Counted from the stretch's first letter, positions 8,769-17,701 are shown. The stretch: DNA of 64,000 bases from JAFGBI01 sp964480725 (GCA_964480725.1 CAYZQO010000003.1:1-64000), one strand, 5' to 3'. The notes: generated by a model not told the origin, from the sequence alone. Numbers and translations: made by a program.

Positions 8769-9932
8769 TCAGAGCAGCTTTCGGAAGCGGTACAGGACGA
8801 GCTCGAGCGCACGGTCGCCGAGCGATCGGAAGGCGAATTCCCCCGGGTCGACGGGCTTCGAGCGCGCGAAGTCGCGCTCGAAGGAGGCCTCCATCACCGC
8901 CGCAAAGCCCGCGTCCAGCACCGAGACGTTGACCTCGAGGTTGTAGAAGAGCGACCAGTAGTCGAGATTGAAGGTGCCGATGGTGGCCCAGCGCGCATCG
9001 ACCAGGGCGCTCTTGGCGTGAAGCACGTTCTCGGTCCACTCGAAGATGCGGACCCCGTGCCGCATCAGCCGGGACCAAACAGCGCGGCTCGCGTGGCGGA
9101 CGATCTCGACGTCGCTGATCCCGGGCACGATGACCCGGACATCCACGCCCCGCTGCACCGCGCGGAGCAGGGCGCGCACGATCCGGGGATCGGGGACGAA
9201 GTAGGAGTTACGGATCCAGACTCGCTCCCGCGCCCGCGCGATGTTGAGGAGGTACGCGCGCACGATCGCGCGCCGCCGGTACAGGCGCCCGTCGCCGAGG
9301 ACCCGGACCCGATGGCCCCCCGCGGGGGCGCCAGCCACGATCGGGGCGCGCAGCGGCCGGCCCCCCTGGGCGTCCCAGGTCTGGCGGAAGAGCGCGGCGA
9401 GCGCGGCGGCCGCGGGCCCCTCCACCTCGACCACGTCGTCTCGCCAGCCGCCGCCGCCGGCGGCGGGGGGCGCCCACTGATCAGCGAGGTTGATCCCCCC
9501 CGTGAAGCCGACTCGACCATCCACCACGACGAGCTTCCGGTGGTCTCGCCGCGTCACGTGCTCGGGCCGGAAGCGTCGCGCCCAGGGGCGCACGGGGTGA
9601 AACTCCACGATCGCGACCCCCGCCGCCTCCAGGTCGGAGAAAAGCGCCCGGTCGGTCTCCCAGGAGCCGACGGCGTCGTAGAGGACCGCGACCTCCACGC
9701 CGCGGGCCGCGGCGCGCTGGAGCGCGGCGGCGAACGCCTTCCCGGTTTCGTCCGACGCGAACCAGTACATTTCGAGCAGCACCTGCCGCTCGGCGTGATC
9801 GAGGGCCGCGAGCATCGCCGGGAAGGCCTCCTCGCCGTTGCGCAGGAGCGTCACCCGGTTGCCGTCGACGAACCGCTCCCCCTGGCGGCGGTACCGCCAT
9901 GGGACGCGCGCACCTCGAACGCTCCCTTTCAT
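8769..9932 (-). CDS. Phospholipase D family phosphatidyltransferase (cardiolipin synthase-like)
   Basis: This protein of about 387 residues has two HKD catalytic motifs. The first is in HRKLVVVDGRVGFTGGINLAD, the second in HAKSALVDARWATIGTFNLD. Two HxKx4D motifs and about 390-410 residues match the ClsB-like branch of cardiolipin synthases, which join phosphatidyl groups in the membrane; other PLD enzymes (phospholipase, endonuclease) remain possible. No clear membrane helix precedes the catalytic part, again as in ClsB. I preferred the ATG at 9932 over a GTG at 9959 (neither has a good ribosome site). It converges with the gene ending at 8747. Confidence 0.88.
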   Translation of the reverse strand: MKGSVRGARVPWRYRRQGERFVDGNRVTLLRNGEEAFPAMLAALDHAERQVLLEMYWFASDETGKAFAAALQRAAARGVEVAVLYDAVGSWETDRALFSDLEAAGVAIVEFHPVRPWARRFRPEHVTRRDHRKLVVVDGRVGFTGGINLADQWAPPAAGGGGWRDDVVEVEGPAAAALAALFRQTWDAQGGRPLRAPIVAGAPAGGHRVRVLGDGRLYRRRAIVRAYLLNIARARERVWIRNSYFVPDPRIVRALLRAVQRGVDVRVIVPGISDVEIVRHASRAVWSRLMRHGVRIFEWTENVLHAKSALVDARWATIGTFNLDYWSLFYNLEVNVSVLDAGFAAVMEASFERDFARSKPVDPGEFAFRSLGDRALELVLYRFRKLL

Positions 9933-10033
9933 CGCCAGCTCGGTCCCGAGAGTCCCCACGGGCAGGAGGGAGCGTCAAGCCGCTTGTCCGGTCCCGGCAA
10001 CGTCGATCCGATCGCCGCCGGCGCCGACCGCGC

Positions 10034-10039
10034 TAGACT
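10034..10039 (+). promoter_or_regulatory. -10-like element placing transcription start at the ATG (leaderless candidate)
   Basis: TAGACT lies 6 nt before the ATG at 10046, and there is no Shine-Dalgarno in that gap. A -10 box at this distance would start the transcript at or within a base or two of the initiation codon. No convincing -35 is seen 16-18 bp upstream. Confidence 0.45.
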
Positions 10040-10045
10040 CGGTCC

Positions 10046-11068
10046 ATGCTCCACCCCCGACCCGCCCGCGCGCTCGCCGTGGCGCTCTCTGTCGCCGTCG
10101 GCCTCCTTGCCTGCACCACGAGCAGCTCGTACGGCACGGGCCAGCCTGCCCCGCCCGCCTACCCGCCCGGCGCCTGGGGCACGACGGGGACCCCGACGGC
10201 CGCGCCGCCAACCCCCACCACCGGTGCCGCCGGCGCCGTCGGTCCCGGGGGATATTCGGCCGCAGGCCTGACCGATCCCATCAATCGCGGCGACCTCGGC
10301 TACATGCGCGCCCGGGCGCAGGTCCTCTACGGCGAGCTCAACGCCGCGCTCAACGGCGGGCCGCGCAGCCGCATGGCTGGGATCCCGCTGGTGGTCGACG
10401 ACAGCCCGGGCGAGGTGAACGCCTTCGCGGCCTGCACGGCGTCGGGCAAGTCGCTGATCGCGATCACCGACGGGCTGTTCCTGGTCGGGGGCTACCTCTC
10501 CCGGTGCGCCGCGACCGACGACGTCTTCGGCACCCGCAAAACGGACGAGTTCATCCGTCACCTCGCCCAGAACCAGCGACCAGACCAGCCGATCGCCATC
10601 CCCGGAGCCGGCTTCTTCGATCCCAACCAGGACCACGACGCGGCGAAGCTCACGCGCCAGCGCCAGATTTTCGACGAGCAGATCGCGTTCGTGCTCGCTC
10701 ACGAGATGGCGCACCACTACCTTGGGCATTTGCCCTGCACCGCGGGCAACGTCGAGGCCTCCGAGGTGGGAGCGGTGCTCACCAGCGTCGTCCCCGCCTT
10801 CAACCAGGTGAACGAAACCGGCGCCGACACGGCCGGGACCTACAACGTCCTCGACGCCGGCAAGCGCGCGACGCCGTACCAATACACGGAGCGCGGCGGC
10901 CTGCTCACCATGCAGTTCTTCGCCGGGATGGACCAGCTCAGCCCCATCGACCTCCTCTTCGCCTTCGAGCGCTCGCACCCGCCGCCGCAGATCCGGTCGC
11001 CCATCATCCAGCAGACCGCCGCCTCCTGGCGCGTCACCGGCGGGGCCCCGCTGCCGTGGCTGCTCTAG
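10046..11068 (+). CDS. Zinc metalloprotease lipoprotein (M48-like)
   Basis: This 340-residue protein has a lipoprotein signal (hydrophobic core, lipobox LLAC). A Pro/Thr/Gly-rich linker leads to a metalloprotease domain with H219-E220-x-x-H223 in LAHEMAHHYLGH, the zinc and catalytic site of gluzincin-type M48 peptidases. The later NETGADTAGTYNVLDAG supplies the expected third-ligand Glu/Asp region. M48 lipoproteins (BepA/LoiP type) act in periplasmic quality control of outer-membrane proteins; that role here is inferred from family and lipidation. It stands alone, and the start appears leaderless (TAGACT 6 nt upstream). Confidence 0.88.
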   Translation: MLHPRPARALAVALSVAVGLLACTTSSSYGTGQPAPPAYPPGAWGTTGTPTAAPPTPTTGAAGAVGPGGYSAAGLTDPINRGDLGYMRARAQVLYGELNAALNGGPRSRMAGIPLVVDDSPGEVNAFAACTASGKSLIAITDGLFLVGGYLSRCAATDDVFGTRKTDEFIRHLAQNQRPDQPIAIPGAGFFDPNQDHDAAKLTRQRQIFDEQIAFVLAHEMAHHYLGHLPCTAGNVEASEVGAVLTSVVPAFNQVNETGADTAGTYNVLDAGKRATPYQYTERGGLLTMQFFAGMDQLSPIDLLFAFERSHPPPQIRSPIIQQTAASWRVTGGAPLPWLL

Positions 11069-11094
11069 TGGGTGTCCCGGGTTAGGTCCGAGAT

Positions 11095-11153
11095 CCGGAG
11101 CCGGAGCCGGGACCGGGACCGGAGCCGGGACCGGAGCCGCCGCCGGGACCAGG
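11095..11153. repeat. Degenerate tandem hexanucleotide repeat, GGAGCC/GGGACC
   Basis: About nine adjacent six-base units alternate between GGAGCC and GGGACC, with two GCC triplets near the end, in the gap between the metalloprotease stop and the sctU-like GTG. The tract is almost pure G/C, non-coding on both strands and prone to slippage. It occupies most of the sctU upstream region, so it may contain or replace promoter sequence. Confidence 0.75.
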
Positions 11154-11202
11154 GCGGGGCCTTGCCGCGCAACCCCGAACCGACTCTGCTCGACCCGGAA
11201 CC

Positions 11203-12303
11203 GTGAGCGACAAGACCGAAGCCCCCACCGGACGCCGCCTACACCGAGCGCGCCAGGACGGCGACGTCCCCGTGTCCGCCGCGCTGACGCAGGCGATCGC
11301 CCTGCTCGCCGTCGTCTCGCTGGTGCCCGCCGCGGTGAACGCCACCGTGGGGCGGGTGGCGAATCGGCTCCACTTGGCCCTGGACGGCATCGCCGTGCCG
11401 AGCGGGAGCTGGATGCCCGGGGAGGTCGTGGCGCTCACCGCGCCGCTCGTCGCCGCCGGGGCGGTCGTCGCCCTCGCCGCCGGCTGCGTGCAGACGGGCG
11501 GCATCCTGTCGGCGCGGCGGCTCGCGCCGAGCCTCGCCCACCTCGACCCCGCGCGCGGGCTCGGCCAGCTGGTCAAGCTGCCGCGCCTCTTCGCCCTGCT
11601 CCGTGCGCTCGTCACCGCCCTGATCGTCGCCGTCGTCAGCGCCCGATTGCTGCTCGTCGAAACCCCCTCCATCATCAACACCCTCGGCGAACCGGCGGCC
11701 GGCGCGGCGCTGGCTGGTCTGCTCGCGCACCGCCTGCTGTGGCTCGGCGCGCTGCTCGGCCTCGCCCTCGCCCTCGCAGACTACGCGGTGGTGCGCCACG
11801 CCTGGTGGGGGCGGCTCCGCATGTCGAAAGATGAGGTCAAGCGCGACCACCGCGAGTCGGAGGGCGACCCCGAGCTCAAGGCCGCCCGCCGCCGCGCGCA
11901 CGAGGCGGTCCTCGCGCAGACGCTCGTCGCCGCGGTGCGCGAGGCGAGCGTGGTGGTCGTCAACCCGACGCACCTCGCGACCGCGCTGCGCTACGAGGGC
12001 GAGTCGGAGGGGGCCCCGCTCATCGTCGCGCACGGTCGTGGCGAGCTGGCGCGCCAGCTCGTCGAGGCCGCGCGCGCCTACGGGGTGCCGGTGATCCGCG
12101 ACGTCCCCGTCGCACGGGCGCTGGCGGAGCTGGAGCTCGGCGACGAGATCCCCGAGGCGCTCTACGAGGCCGTGGCGGAGATCCTGCGCGCGGCCTGGGC
12201 CGAGTGCCCCCCCGAGTCGGCCGAGGCGACCGCCACCCCCGTCCGCGAGGCCGCGCTCAGTCCCGCAGCAGCCGCAGCGCCGTACCCCCGTACGCGAGCC
12301 TGA
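11203..12303 (+). CDS. sctU: Type III secretion export-switch protein, SctU/FlhB family
   Basis: This 366-residue inner-membrane protein starts at GTG with the family opening SDKTEAPTGRRLHRARQDGDVPVS. Four hydrophobic segments lie between about residues 25 and 195. The cytoplasmic domain follows, with the self-cleavage motif N254-P255-T256-H257 (VVVNPTHLATAL) and the usual GELARQLVEAARAYGVPVIRDVPVARAL tail. SctU/FlhB proteins sit in the export gate and switch substrate specificity after cleavage between N and P. All these features are intact, yet no other type III gene lies in the window. Flagellar FlhB versus injectisome SctU cannot be separated from sequence alone; myxobacteria usually lack flagella, so SctU is preferred. 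Its 3' end overlaps the convergent gene by 47 bp. Confidence 0.9.
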   Translation: MSDKTEAPTGRRLHRARQDGDVPVSAALTQAIALLAVVSLVPAAVNATVGRVANRLHLALDGIAVPSGSWMPGEVVALTAPLVAAGAVVALAAGCVQTGGILSARRLAPSLAHLDPARGLGQLVKLPRLFALLRALVTALIVAVVSARLLLVETPSIINTLGEPAAGAALAGLLAHRLLWLGALLGLALALADYAVVRHAWWGRLRMSKDEVKRDHRESEGDPELKAARRRAHEAVLAQTLVAAVREASVVVVNPTHLATALRYEGESEGAPLIVAHGRGELARQLVEAARAYGVPVIRDVPVARALAELELGDEIPEALYEAVAEILRAAWAECPPESAEATATPVREAALSPAAAAAPYPRTRA

Positions 12304-13054
12304 TCGCTCCGGGAACCTCGAACGGCGGCGCGATGAAGAGCAGGTAGCTCGCAGGCGGCTCCCCGGCCACGACCTGGTGGTACTGCTCCTGCCGGGGACC
12401 GACGTACAGGTTGGAAACGGACTGTACGGTGGCGGCGAAGGCGGCGACGTCGAGGTCTTTGTCGAGCGCCGTCACGCTCGCCAGCCGCTGCCGGAACTGG
12501 CCCAGGTCGACGAACGAGAAGCCATGCGCGCTGAGCATCCGATCCTCGTTGGCGATGGTGCGCAGCCGCTCGAGTTGGCCCGACTCCACCCGGAAGAGGA
12601 AGCGACGCTTGTCACCGTCGCGGAGGATGGCCCGCGCGGTGAGGTTCAGTGCCATGAACCCCCGGACCAGATCGTGCAGCTCCTCGGCGACCTGGTTCGA
12701 TAGCAGGAAGGCGTTGTGCCGGGTGAGCAGCGCGTAGATGCGCACGCCCCCGATCTCGACCTTGCCCATCCCGCGCAGGTTCCGGACGAACCCACGAAAA
12801 TTGAACCCCTCGAAGGCGCTCCCAGGCGCGACGTGCTCGACCTCGCACCGAGCGAGCACGCCCTGCATCGCCGAGAGGTTCTCCGCGGACAGCTCGCCCT
12901 TCAGGCGCTCGAGCCCCGGATCGTGCGCCTGCACCATCATCGTGGCGTCGTCCGGGGTGGTCAGGGTGGGTCGCCCGGACGTGGGCGGCCCCGACGGCAT
13001 TGGGGAGCGCTCACTGGCGGCAGGCGCGGGATCGGGCGGGGTTCGAGCGCTCAT
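12257..13054 (-). CDS. Unrecognised cytoplasmic protein, last gene of the pspA operon
   Basis: This 265-residue protein starts with a Pro/Ser/Thr-rich disordered stretch of about 45 residues. A compact domain of mixed charge follows (LKGELSAENLSAMQGVLARC onward, with GKVEIGGVRIYALLTRHN in the middle and a beta-rich end, SYLLFIAPPFEVPGAIRLAYGG). I do not recognise a family, signal peptide or catalytic motif. It begins 20 nt after the STAND-like gene, which in turn begins one base after pspA, so the three form an operon. The last 47 bp overlap the 3' end of sctU on the other strand. A role in membrane stress is possible only by association. Confidence 0.7.
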   Translation of the reverse strand: MSARTPPDPAPAASERSPMPSGPPTSGRPTLTTPDDATMMVQAHDPGLERLKGELSAENLSAMQGVLARCEVEHVAPGSAFEGFNFRGFVRNLRGMGKVEIGGVRIYALLTRHNAFLLSNQVAEELHDLVRGFMALNLTARAILRDGDKRRFLFRVESGQLERLRTIANEDRMLSAHGFSFVDLGQFRQRLASVTALDKDLDVAAFAATVQSVSNLYVGPRQEQYHQVVAGEPPASYLLFIAPPFEVPGAIRLAYGGTALRLLRD

Positions 13055-13074
13055 GATCGGTGCCTCTGGCTCGG

Positions 13075-15324
13075 TCACTGGCCGAGGGCGCGCCACTCGT
13101 GCGCCATCTCGTCGTGACCGGTGGCCTCGTTGAGCTGGGCGAGGAAGCGCGCGACGGCCTGCTCCCCACGGCTGTCGTGAGCCTCTCGCGCCCGCGCCAG
13201 AGCGTCCAGCGCCTCGAGCAGGGCGTCGGCGGGGCGCCCCGCCGCGCCGAGCGCGACGGCGAGTGTGAGCGCCGCGCGGCAGCGCTCCGTGGCGTCGAGC
13301 CGCTGCGCGCTCGCCTTCACCCCCCGCGCGAGCCGGAGGGCGGTGGCCACGTCGCCCCGACGCAGACAGGCCATCGCTTGCAGCCGATCGGCGAGGGGGC
13401 GCTGCTCGTCCGCGGCGCGGAGCTCCTTGGCCAGCGCCGCCATCGCCGTGAGATCGCCGCTGCGGAGCGCGTCCGCGACGCGCCCGGTGACCCCGTCGCT
13501 CGCCGCCTCGCGGCTCCCCACCGTCCCCTCGACCAGCAGCGAGGGGCGCGGCCGCGTGATCGACGACGGGGCGCGCAGGGAGGCGCCCGTCAGCGCGAGA
13601 CCCCCGGTCAGCCCGCGCGCGACCAGCGATCGGAAGGTGCCCTGCTCGGCGACCTCCTGCAGCGCGGCCGCGGTCGCCTCGAGGCCCGCCGCCTGCGCGG
13701 CGGCGGCGGCACGCCGCGCCAGCTCCCCCCCCAGATCGAGGCGCCCCGCCAGCACGGCGTGGACCGCCGCGCGAGCCGCCAAGAGGGGACCGTCGCCGAG
13801 CGCGCGGAGCTCCGAGGCCGTGGTGAGCCACTCGGCGCGGCGCGGCGGCGCGAGCTGCTCGCCGAGGACGTCCCGCAGCGTACCCGAGGCGAGCGCGACC
13901 TCCGTGTCGTGGACCGCGACCAACCAGCCTCCGCGCACGAGCGGCGCGCGCGCTGCGGCCGCCTCGCCCTCCACCTCCACGGCGCCGAGCAGCTGCTCGA
14001 CCTCTTCCCATCGCGCCTGGCCGCCGAACGCGAAGACCGCGTCGAGGGCGGCGCGCTCGATCTCTTCGAGGAAGCGCAGGCGCTGCAGGATCCAGGCCCG
14101 CGCGGGCTGAGGACCGCCCCGACCCCCGACGCGACCGCGCGGCACCACCTGGTCCCCGTCCCGCACCAGCTCCGCGCTCTCGAACCCGAAGCGGACGGCC
14201 TCCACGATGGCGAGCGGGCGGCCGCCGCCGCGGCGCGCCCAGCGGGCTGCGGTTTCCCCGGGAACGCCGGCGTTGGTCACCGAGCGGAGCAGCCGCGCGG
14301 CTTCGTCGGGATCGAGCGCGCCGAGCAGCAACGACCCACCCCTGGGCAGCTCGGCGAGCGCCGCCGGCAGGTGCGTGGCCTCGACGACCCGCACCACCGC
14401 GCGCACGCCGTGCTCGACGCACGCGTGGGCGATCGCCTCGAGGGAGTCGGCGTCCACCTCGACCGCATCGTCGACCAGCACCAGCCCGGACTCGCCGAGC
14501 CAGGCGCTGATGAGGGCACCGGTGGCCTCGAGCTCGGCGCCTTCGCCCAGCAGCAGCGACTCGAGCGTCGCGGCGTGAATGGCGGGGAGCCCCTCACCGC
14601 TCACGTCCGCCCGCGCGAAGGCGTCCCGCAGCGCACCCAACGGCTCCCCGAGGAGCCAGGGCCCGAGCTCGAGCGCGCGGGGCACCGACGACGCGAGCTC
14701 TGCGAGCGCGCGGGTCCCACCGCTGCCCCGCGGCGCGACCAGGAGCCCGAGCTCCCCGGGTCGCACCGCGAGATCCTGCGGGTCGGGACCGACCAGGACG
14801 GGGACCGGGACGGGCAGCAGCGACTCGGGCCGACGCCAGGGGAAGGTGGGGTCAAGGCGGAGCCCGCGGAGCCGGCGCCCAGCGAGAGTGCCGAGCTGCG
14901 TGCCGCGCGTCAGCAGGCGCCCCGCGCGCACCGCGTCCAGCGCGGGGTCGAGCAGCACCTCCCCGGGGGCGGCGATGGCGGCGAGCGCCGTCGCGCGCTC
15001 CAGCGCCGCGCCGCTCGACAGCGCCAGGTGCGCGCCACACTCGAAGTGACACTCGAGCTCGCCCTGGGCGACCCCCACGCCGAAGCCCTCGCGGCTGGTG
15101 ACCGCCCGCGCGTCCCCGACCAGAAGCTCGATCGCCTCCTCCTGCGTCCCCGGGAAGAAGTCGAAGGCGAACGAGCGCGCGTGCCAGGCGACGATCCGCC
15201 CGCCGAGCGCGGCGCGACGCTCGAGCAGCGCCTGCGCGGCCGGCGCGAACGAGTGTGATGCTTCCCCCACCTCGAGAGCCGAGGCGGCCCCCCGCCACCG
15301 GAAGCAGACGACGATGCGATCCAT
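13075..15324 (-). CDS. STAND-like/cyclase-associated ATPase with TPR-type C-terminus
   Basis: This 749-residue cytoplasmic protein has three parts. The N-terminal region of about 150 residues (MDRIVVCFRWRGAAS ... DARAVTSREGFGVGVAQGEL, then GAALERATALAAIAAPGEVLL) resembles a class III nucleotide cyclase fold but lacks obvious metal-binding Asp pairs. A central NTPase-like region has a P-loop-like LLVAPRGSGGTRAL, in which the usual GKT/S Lys is replaced by Gly, and a Walker-B-like GLVLVDDAVEV. A helical-repeat C-terminus ends ALARAREAHDSRGEQAVARFL. This matches regulatory cyclase-domain/AAA/TPR proteins, but both enzymatic parts look degenerate, so it may act as a scaffold or sensor. It is one base downstream of the pspA stop. 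The domain calls are inference. Confidence 0.65.
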   Translation of the reverse strand: MDRIVVCFRWRGAASALEVGEASHSFAPAAQALLERRAALGGRIVAWHARSFAFDFFPGTQEEAIELLVGDARAVTSREGFGVGVAQGELECHFECGAHLALSSGAALERATALAAIAAPGEVLLDPALDAVRAGRLLTRGTQLGTLAGRRLRGLRLDPTFPWRRPESLLPVPVPVLVGPDPQDLAVRPGELGLLVAPRGSGGTRALAELASSVPRALELGPWLLGEPLGALRDAFARADVSGEGLPAIHAATLESLLLGEGAELEATGALISAWLGESGLVLVDDAVEVDADSLEAIAHACVEHGVRAVVRVVEATHLPAALAELPRGGSLLLGALDPDEAARLLRSVTNAGVPGETAARWARRGGGRPLAIVEAVRFGFESAELVRDGDQVVPRGRVGGRGGPQPARAWILQRLRFLEEIERAALDAVFAFGGQARWEEVEQLLGAVEVEGEAAAARAPLVRGGWLVAVHDTEVALASGTLRDVLGEQLAPPRRAEWLTTASELRALGDGPLLAARAAVHAVLAGRLDLGGELARRAAAAAQAAGLEATAAALQEVAEQGTFRSLVARGLTGGLALTGASLRAPSSITRPRPSLLVEGTVGSREAASDGVTGRVADALRSGDLTAMAALAKELRAADEQRPLADRLQAMACLRRGDVATALRLARGVKASAQRLDATERCRAALTLAVALGAAGRPADALLEALDALARAREAHDSRGEQAVARFLAQLNEATGHDEMAHEWRALGQ

Positions 15325-15325
15325 C

Positions 15326-16051
15326 TCAGCCGTCGACGCGCACGCGACGCTTCAGTGCACCGAGTTCATCCTCGATCTCGGACCGCGCGGGCGATCCCTC
15401 CGCCCTTCCCTGCTCGAGCGCGCGGAAGCGCGCCTCCACCTCCTCCCGCGACAGCCCCCCCGGGCCGCGCCCACCCCCGAGCGCCTCGTCCACCTCGCGC
15501 TGCGCCTGAAAGGCCGCCTCCACCCCCTCGATCTGGTCCTCCATGCGGCGAAACTCGGCGAACGCGGCCCCCCCGACGCGCGCCCCGCCCCCCTCCGCCG
15601 TCCCCACGACCCGCGCCTGCGCGGCCTGCGCCGCGAGGGTCCCCTTGCGGGCGGAGAGCTCGGCGAGCTTGGTCTCCATGCGCTCGAGCTCGGCCTTCAT
15701 CTCCAGCGCCTGTCCTCGCTGCTCGCTGCGGAGCGCCTCCGCGCGGTCTCGCTCGCCGGTCAGCCGCCGCTTGTGCAGGAGCGCCTCCCGGGCGAGCTCG
15801 TCGTCACCCTGCCGCACCGCGAGCTCGGCGCGACCCGCCCACTTCGCGATCTCCGCGTCAAGCTCCTCGATCCGGTGCCGGAGCTGCTTCTCGGCCGCCA
15901 CGGCGCGCACCACCTCCCCGCGCCCCGCCTTGATCTGCGCCCCCATCTCCTCCAGCGTGAGCTCGATCGATTTTCGGGGGTCGTCGGCCTTGTCGAGCAG
16001 CGCGTTGAAGTTGCTCGAGATCACTCGCCCCATGCGGTCGAAGATGCCCAT
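15326..16051 (-). CDS. pspA: PspA/IM30 family membrane-stress protein
   Basis: This 241-residue protein is almost wholly helical and coiled-coil. It opens GIFDRMGRVISSNFNALLDKADDP, the diagnostic amphipathic helix and first helix of PspA/IM30/Vipp1, followed by KSIELTLEEMGAQIKAGRGEVVRAVA. Length is slightly above the usual 220-225. PspA assembles ESCRT-III-like oligomers on the inner membrane under envelope stress. No pspBC or pspF lies nearby; instead it heads an operon with a STAND-like protein and an unknown protein, suggesting a non-enterobacterial way of sensing or regulating stress. Confidence 0.92.
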   Translation of the reverse strand: MGIFDRMGRVISSNFNALLDKADDPRKSIELTLEEMGAQIKAGRGEVVRAVAAEKQLRHRIEELDAEIAKWAGRAELAVRQGDDELAREALLHKRRLTGERDRAEALRSEQRGQALEMKAELERMETKLAELSARKGTLAAQAAQARVVGTAEGGGARVGGAAFAEFRRMEDQIEGVEAAFQAQREVDEALGGGRGPGGLSREEVEARFRALEQGRAEGSPARSEIEDELGALKRRVRVDG

Positions 16052-16164
16052 GGTGGGGAGGGTGCCACGGGCCCGGCCTCGCGCGCCAGCCGGTCGGTCG
16101 CCCCCGCGGGGTCGGGCGGAATTCCCTCGCGGCCTCCCGGTCCGAGGCCCTCGAGGGCCACGGA

Positions 16165-17568
16165 TCAGCGGTTGATGACGTGGATCGCGTGCCCCAACGC
16201 GGCGGCGCTCGCCTCCATGAGCGCCTCCCCCAGCGTCGGGTGAGGGTGGATGGTCAGCGCGAGGTCCTCGGCGGTCGCCACGGTCTCGAGCGCGAGCGCC
16301 GCCTCGCCGATGAGATCGCTGGCGCCCGGCCCGACCAGGTGGACGCCCAGGATCCGCCCCGTCTCGGCGTCGGCGACCACCTTCGCGAAGCCGTCGGTTT
16401 CGCGAAGGCTGAGCGCCCGCCCCAGGGCCGCGAAGGGGAACTTACCAACCTTCACCGCATGCCCCTGGCCACGGGCCTGCTCCTCGGTCAGGCCGACGAC
16501 CGCGACCTCGGGGTCGGTGAAGACGACACCGGCGATGGCCGTCCAGTCCTTCGCCGCGGGCCGGCCGGCGATCACCTCGGCGCAGACCTCGCCCTCCTTG
16601 GAGGCCTTGTGGGCGAGCATCGGCGGGCCGCTGACGTCGCCGATAGCGTAGATGCCGGGGACGTTCGTGGCGCAGCGCTCGTCGGTGGTGATGAAGCCCC
16701 GCTGGTCGATGGCAACGCCGAGCGCCTCGAGGCCGAGACCGCGCGAACGGGGCCGCATCCCCACCGCGACCAGCACGACGTCGACCTCCACCGTGCGCGG
16801 CCCCTCGGGCAGCTCGAGGTCGACGGCGATCCCCGTCTCCGTCGCCCGCTGAGCGAGGGCCTTCGTTCGCGTGAAGATGTTGGCGCCATGCTTGCGCAGG
16901 CGGCGCTCCACCACCTGAACGCACTCGGGATCGACGCCCGGGAGCAGCGTCGGCATGAGCTCCACCACGGTGAGCTCCGCGCCGAGCGCCTGGTACACGC
17001 TGCCGAGTTCGAGCCCGATGACGCCTCCGCCGACCACCAACAGGCGCCGTGGCACGGCGCGCAGGCTCACCGCCTCGCGCGCACCGATCACGCGCGTGCC
17101 GTCGAACTCGAACCCCGGCACCTCGATGGTCGACGCCCCGGTGGCGACGACCACGGCACGACCCGCGACCAGCTCGGTCGCCGCGCCGTCGGCGCCGGTC
17201 ACCACCACCGTGCGCGGGCCCGTGAGGCGGCCGCGCCCCGGCACCAGCACCGCGCCGTTGCCCTTGAGCAACTGCCGCACGCCGCCGGTGAGCTTCTTGA
17301 CGATGCCGTCCTTCCAGTCCTGCATCCGCCCGACGTCGACGGTCGCCTCACCGAACGCGAGCCCTTGAACGGTCGCCGTTCGGGCCTTGTCGTAGAGGTG
17401 AGCGGTGGAGATCAGGGCCTTGGAGGGGATGCACCCCCAGTTGAGGCAGACGCCGCCGACCTCGGCCTCCTCGACGCAGGCGACCTCGAGCCCGAGCTGA
17501 GCGAGGCGAATTGCGCAGACGTAGCCGCCGGGGCCACCACCGAGGACGACGACATCGGGCTTGACCAT
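16165..17568 (-). CDS. lpdA: Dihydrolipoyl dehydrogenase (E3)
   Basis: This 467-residue FAD/NAD flavoprotein reoxidises dihydrolipoamide in 2-oxoacid dehydrogenase complexes. The FAD dinucleotide fold is VVLGGGPGGYVCAIRLAQLG at the N-terminus. The redox disulfide C41-C46 lies in GGVCLNWGCIPSKAL, the NAD fold is LLVVGGGVIGLELGSVYQALG, the second FAD contact is YAIGDVSGPPMLAHKA, and the C-terminal catalytic pair H443/E448 is in HPHPTLGE. All active residues are intact. No E1 or E2 gene adjoins it. I chose the ATG at 17568, which has TAAGCC 8 nt upstream and a TTGTGG box 17 bp before that, so its mRNA may be leaderless. Confidence 0.96.
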   Translation of the reverse strand: MVKPDVVVLGGGPGGYVCAIRLAQLGLEVACVEEAEVGGVCLNWGCIPSKALISTAHLYDKARTATVQGLAFGEATVDVGRMQDWKDGIVKKLTGGVRQLLKGNGAVLVPGRGRLTGPRTVVVTGADGAATELVAGRAVVVATGASTIEVPGFEFDGTRVIGAREAVSLRAVPRRLLVVGGGVIGLELGSVYQALGAELTVVELMPTLLPGVDPECVQVVERRLRKHGANIFTRTKALAQRATETGIAVDLELPEGPRTVEVDVVLVAVGMRPRSRGLGLEALGVAIDQRGFITTDERCATNVPGIYAIGDVSGPPMLAHKASKEGEVCAEVIAGRPAAKDWTAIAGVVFTDPEVAVVGLTEEQARGQGHAVKVGKFPFAALGRALSLRETDGFAKVVADAETGRILGVHLVGPGASDLIGEAALALETVATAEDLALTIHPHPTLGEALMEASAAALGHAIHVINR

Positions 17569-17576
17569 GGGCCCCT

Positions 17577-17605
17577 GGCTTAGTCCACGGCACGCCCTGC
17601 CACAA
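17577..17605 (-). promoter_or_regulatory. Promoter of lpdA, leaderless arrangement
   Basis: On the minus strand TTGTGG (17605-17600) is followed after 17 bp by TAAGCC (17582-17577), 8 nt before the lpdA ATG at 17568. Spacing is ideal for a housekeeping sigma factor, and the implied transcription start is within a base or two of the ATG. Confidence 0.5.
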
Positions 17606-17695
17606 CCGGGCCGCCCACGCCCCCGGGGGAGAAGGCCGTCCCCGATCCGTCCCTCCCCCCCCACGCGACGGAGCCGGAAGAGGCCCCCGAGGCGC

Positions 17696-17701
17696 TAGAA
17701 T
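17696..17701 (+). promoter_or_regulatory. -10-like TAGAAT overlapping an apparent ATG; argues for the GTG start
   Basis: TAGAAT at 17696-17701 overlaps the ATG at 17700, so that ATG would lie inside the promoter. The in-frame GTG at 17709 is 7 nt downstream, the same spacing seen at other leaderless starts in this window. No -35 is obvious. Confidence 0.4.
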
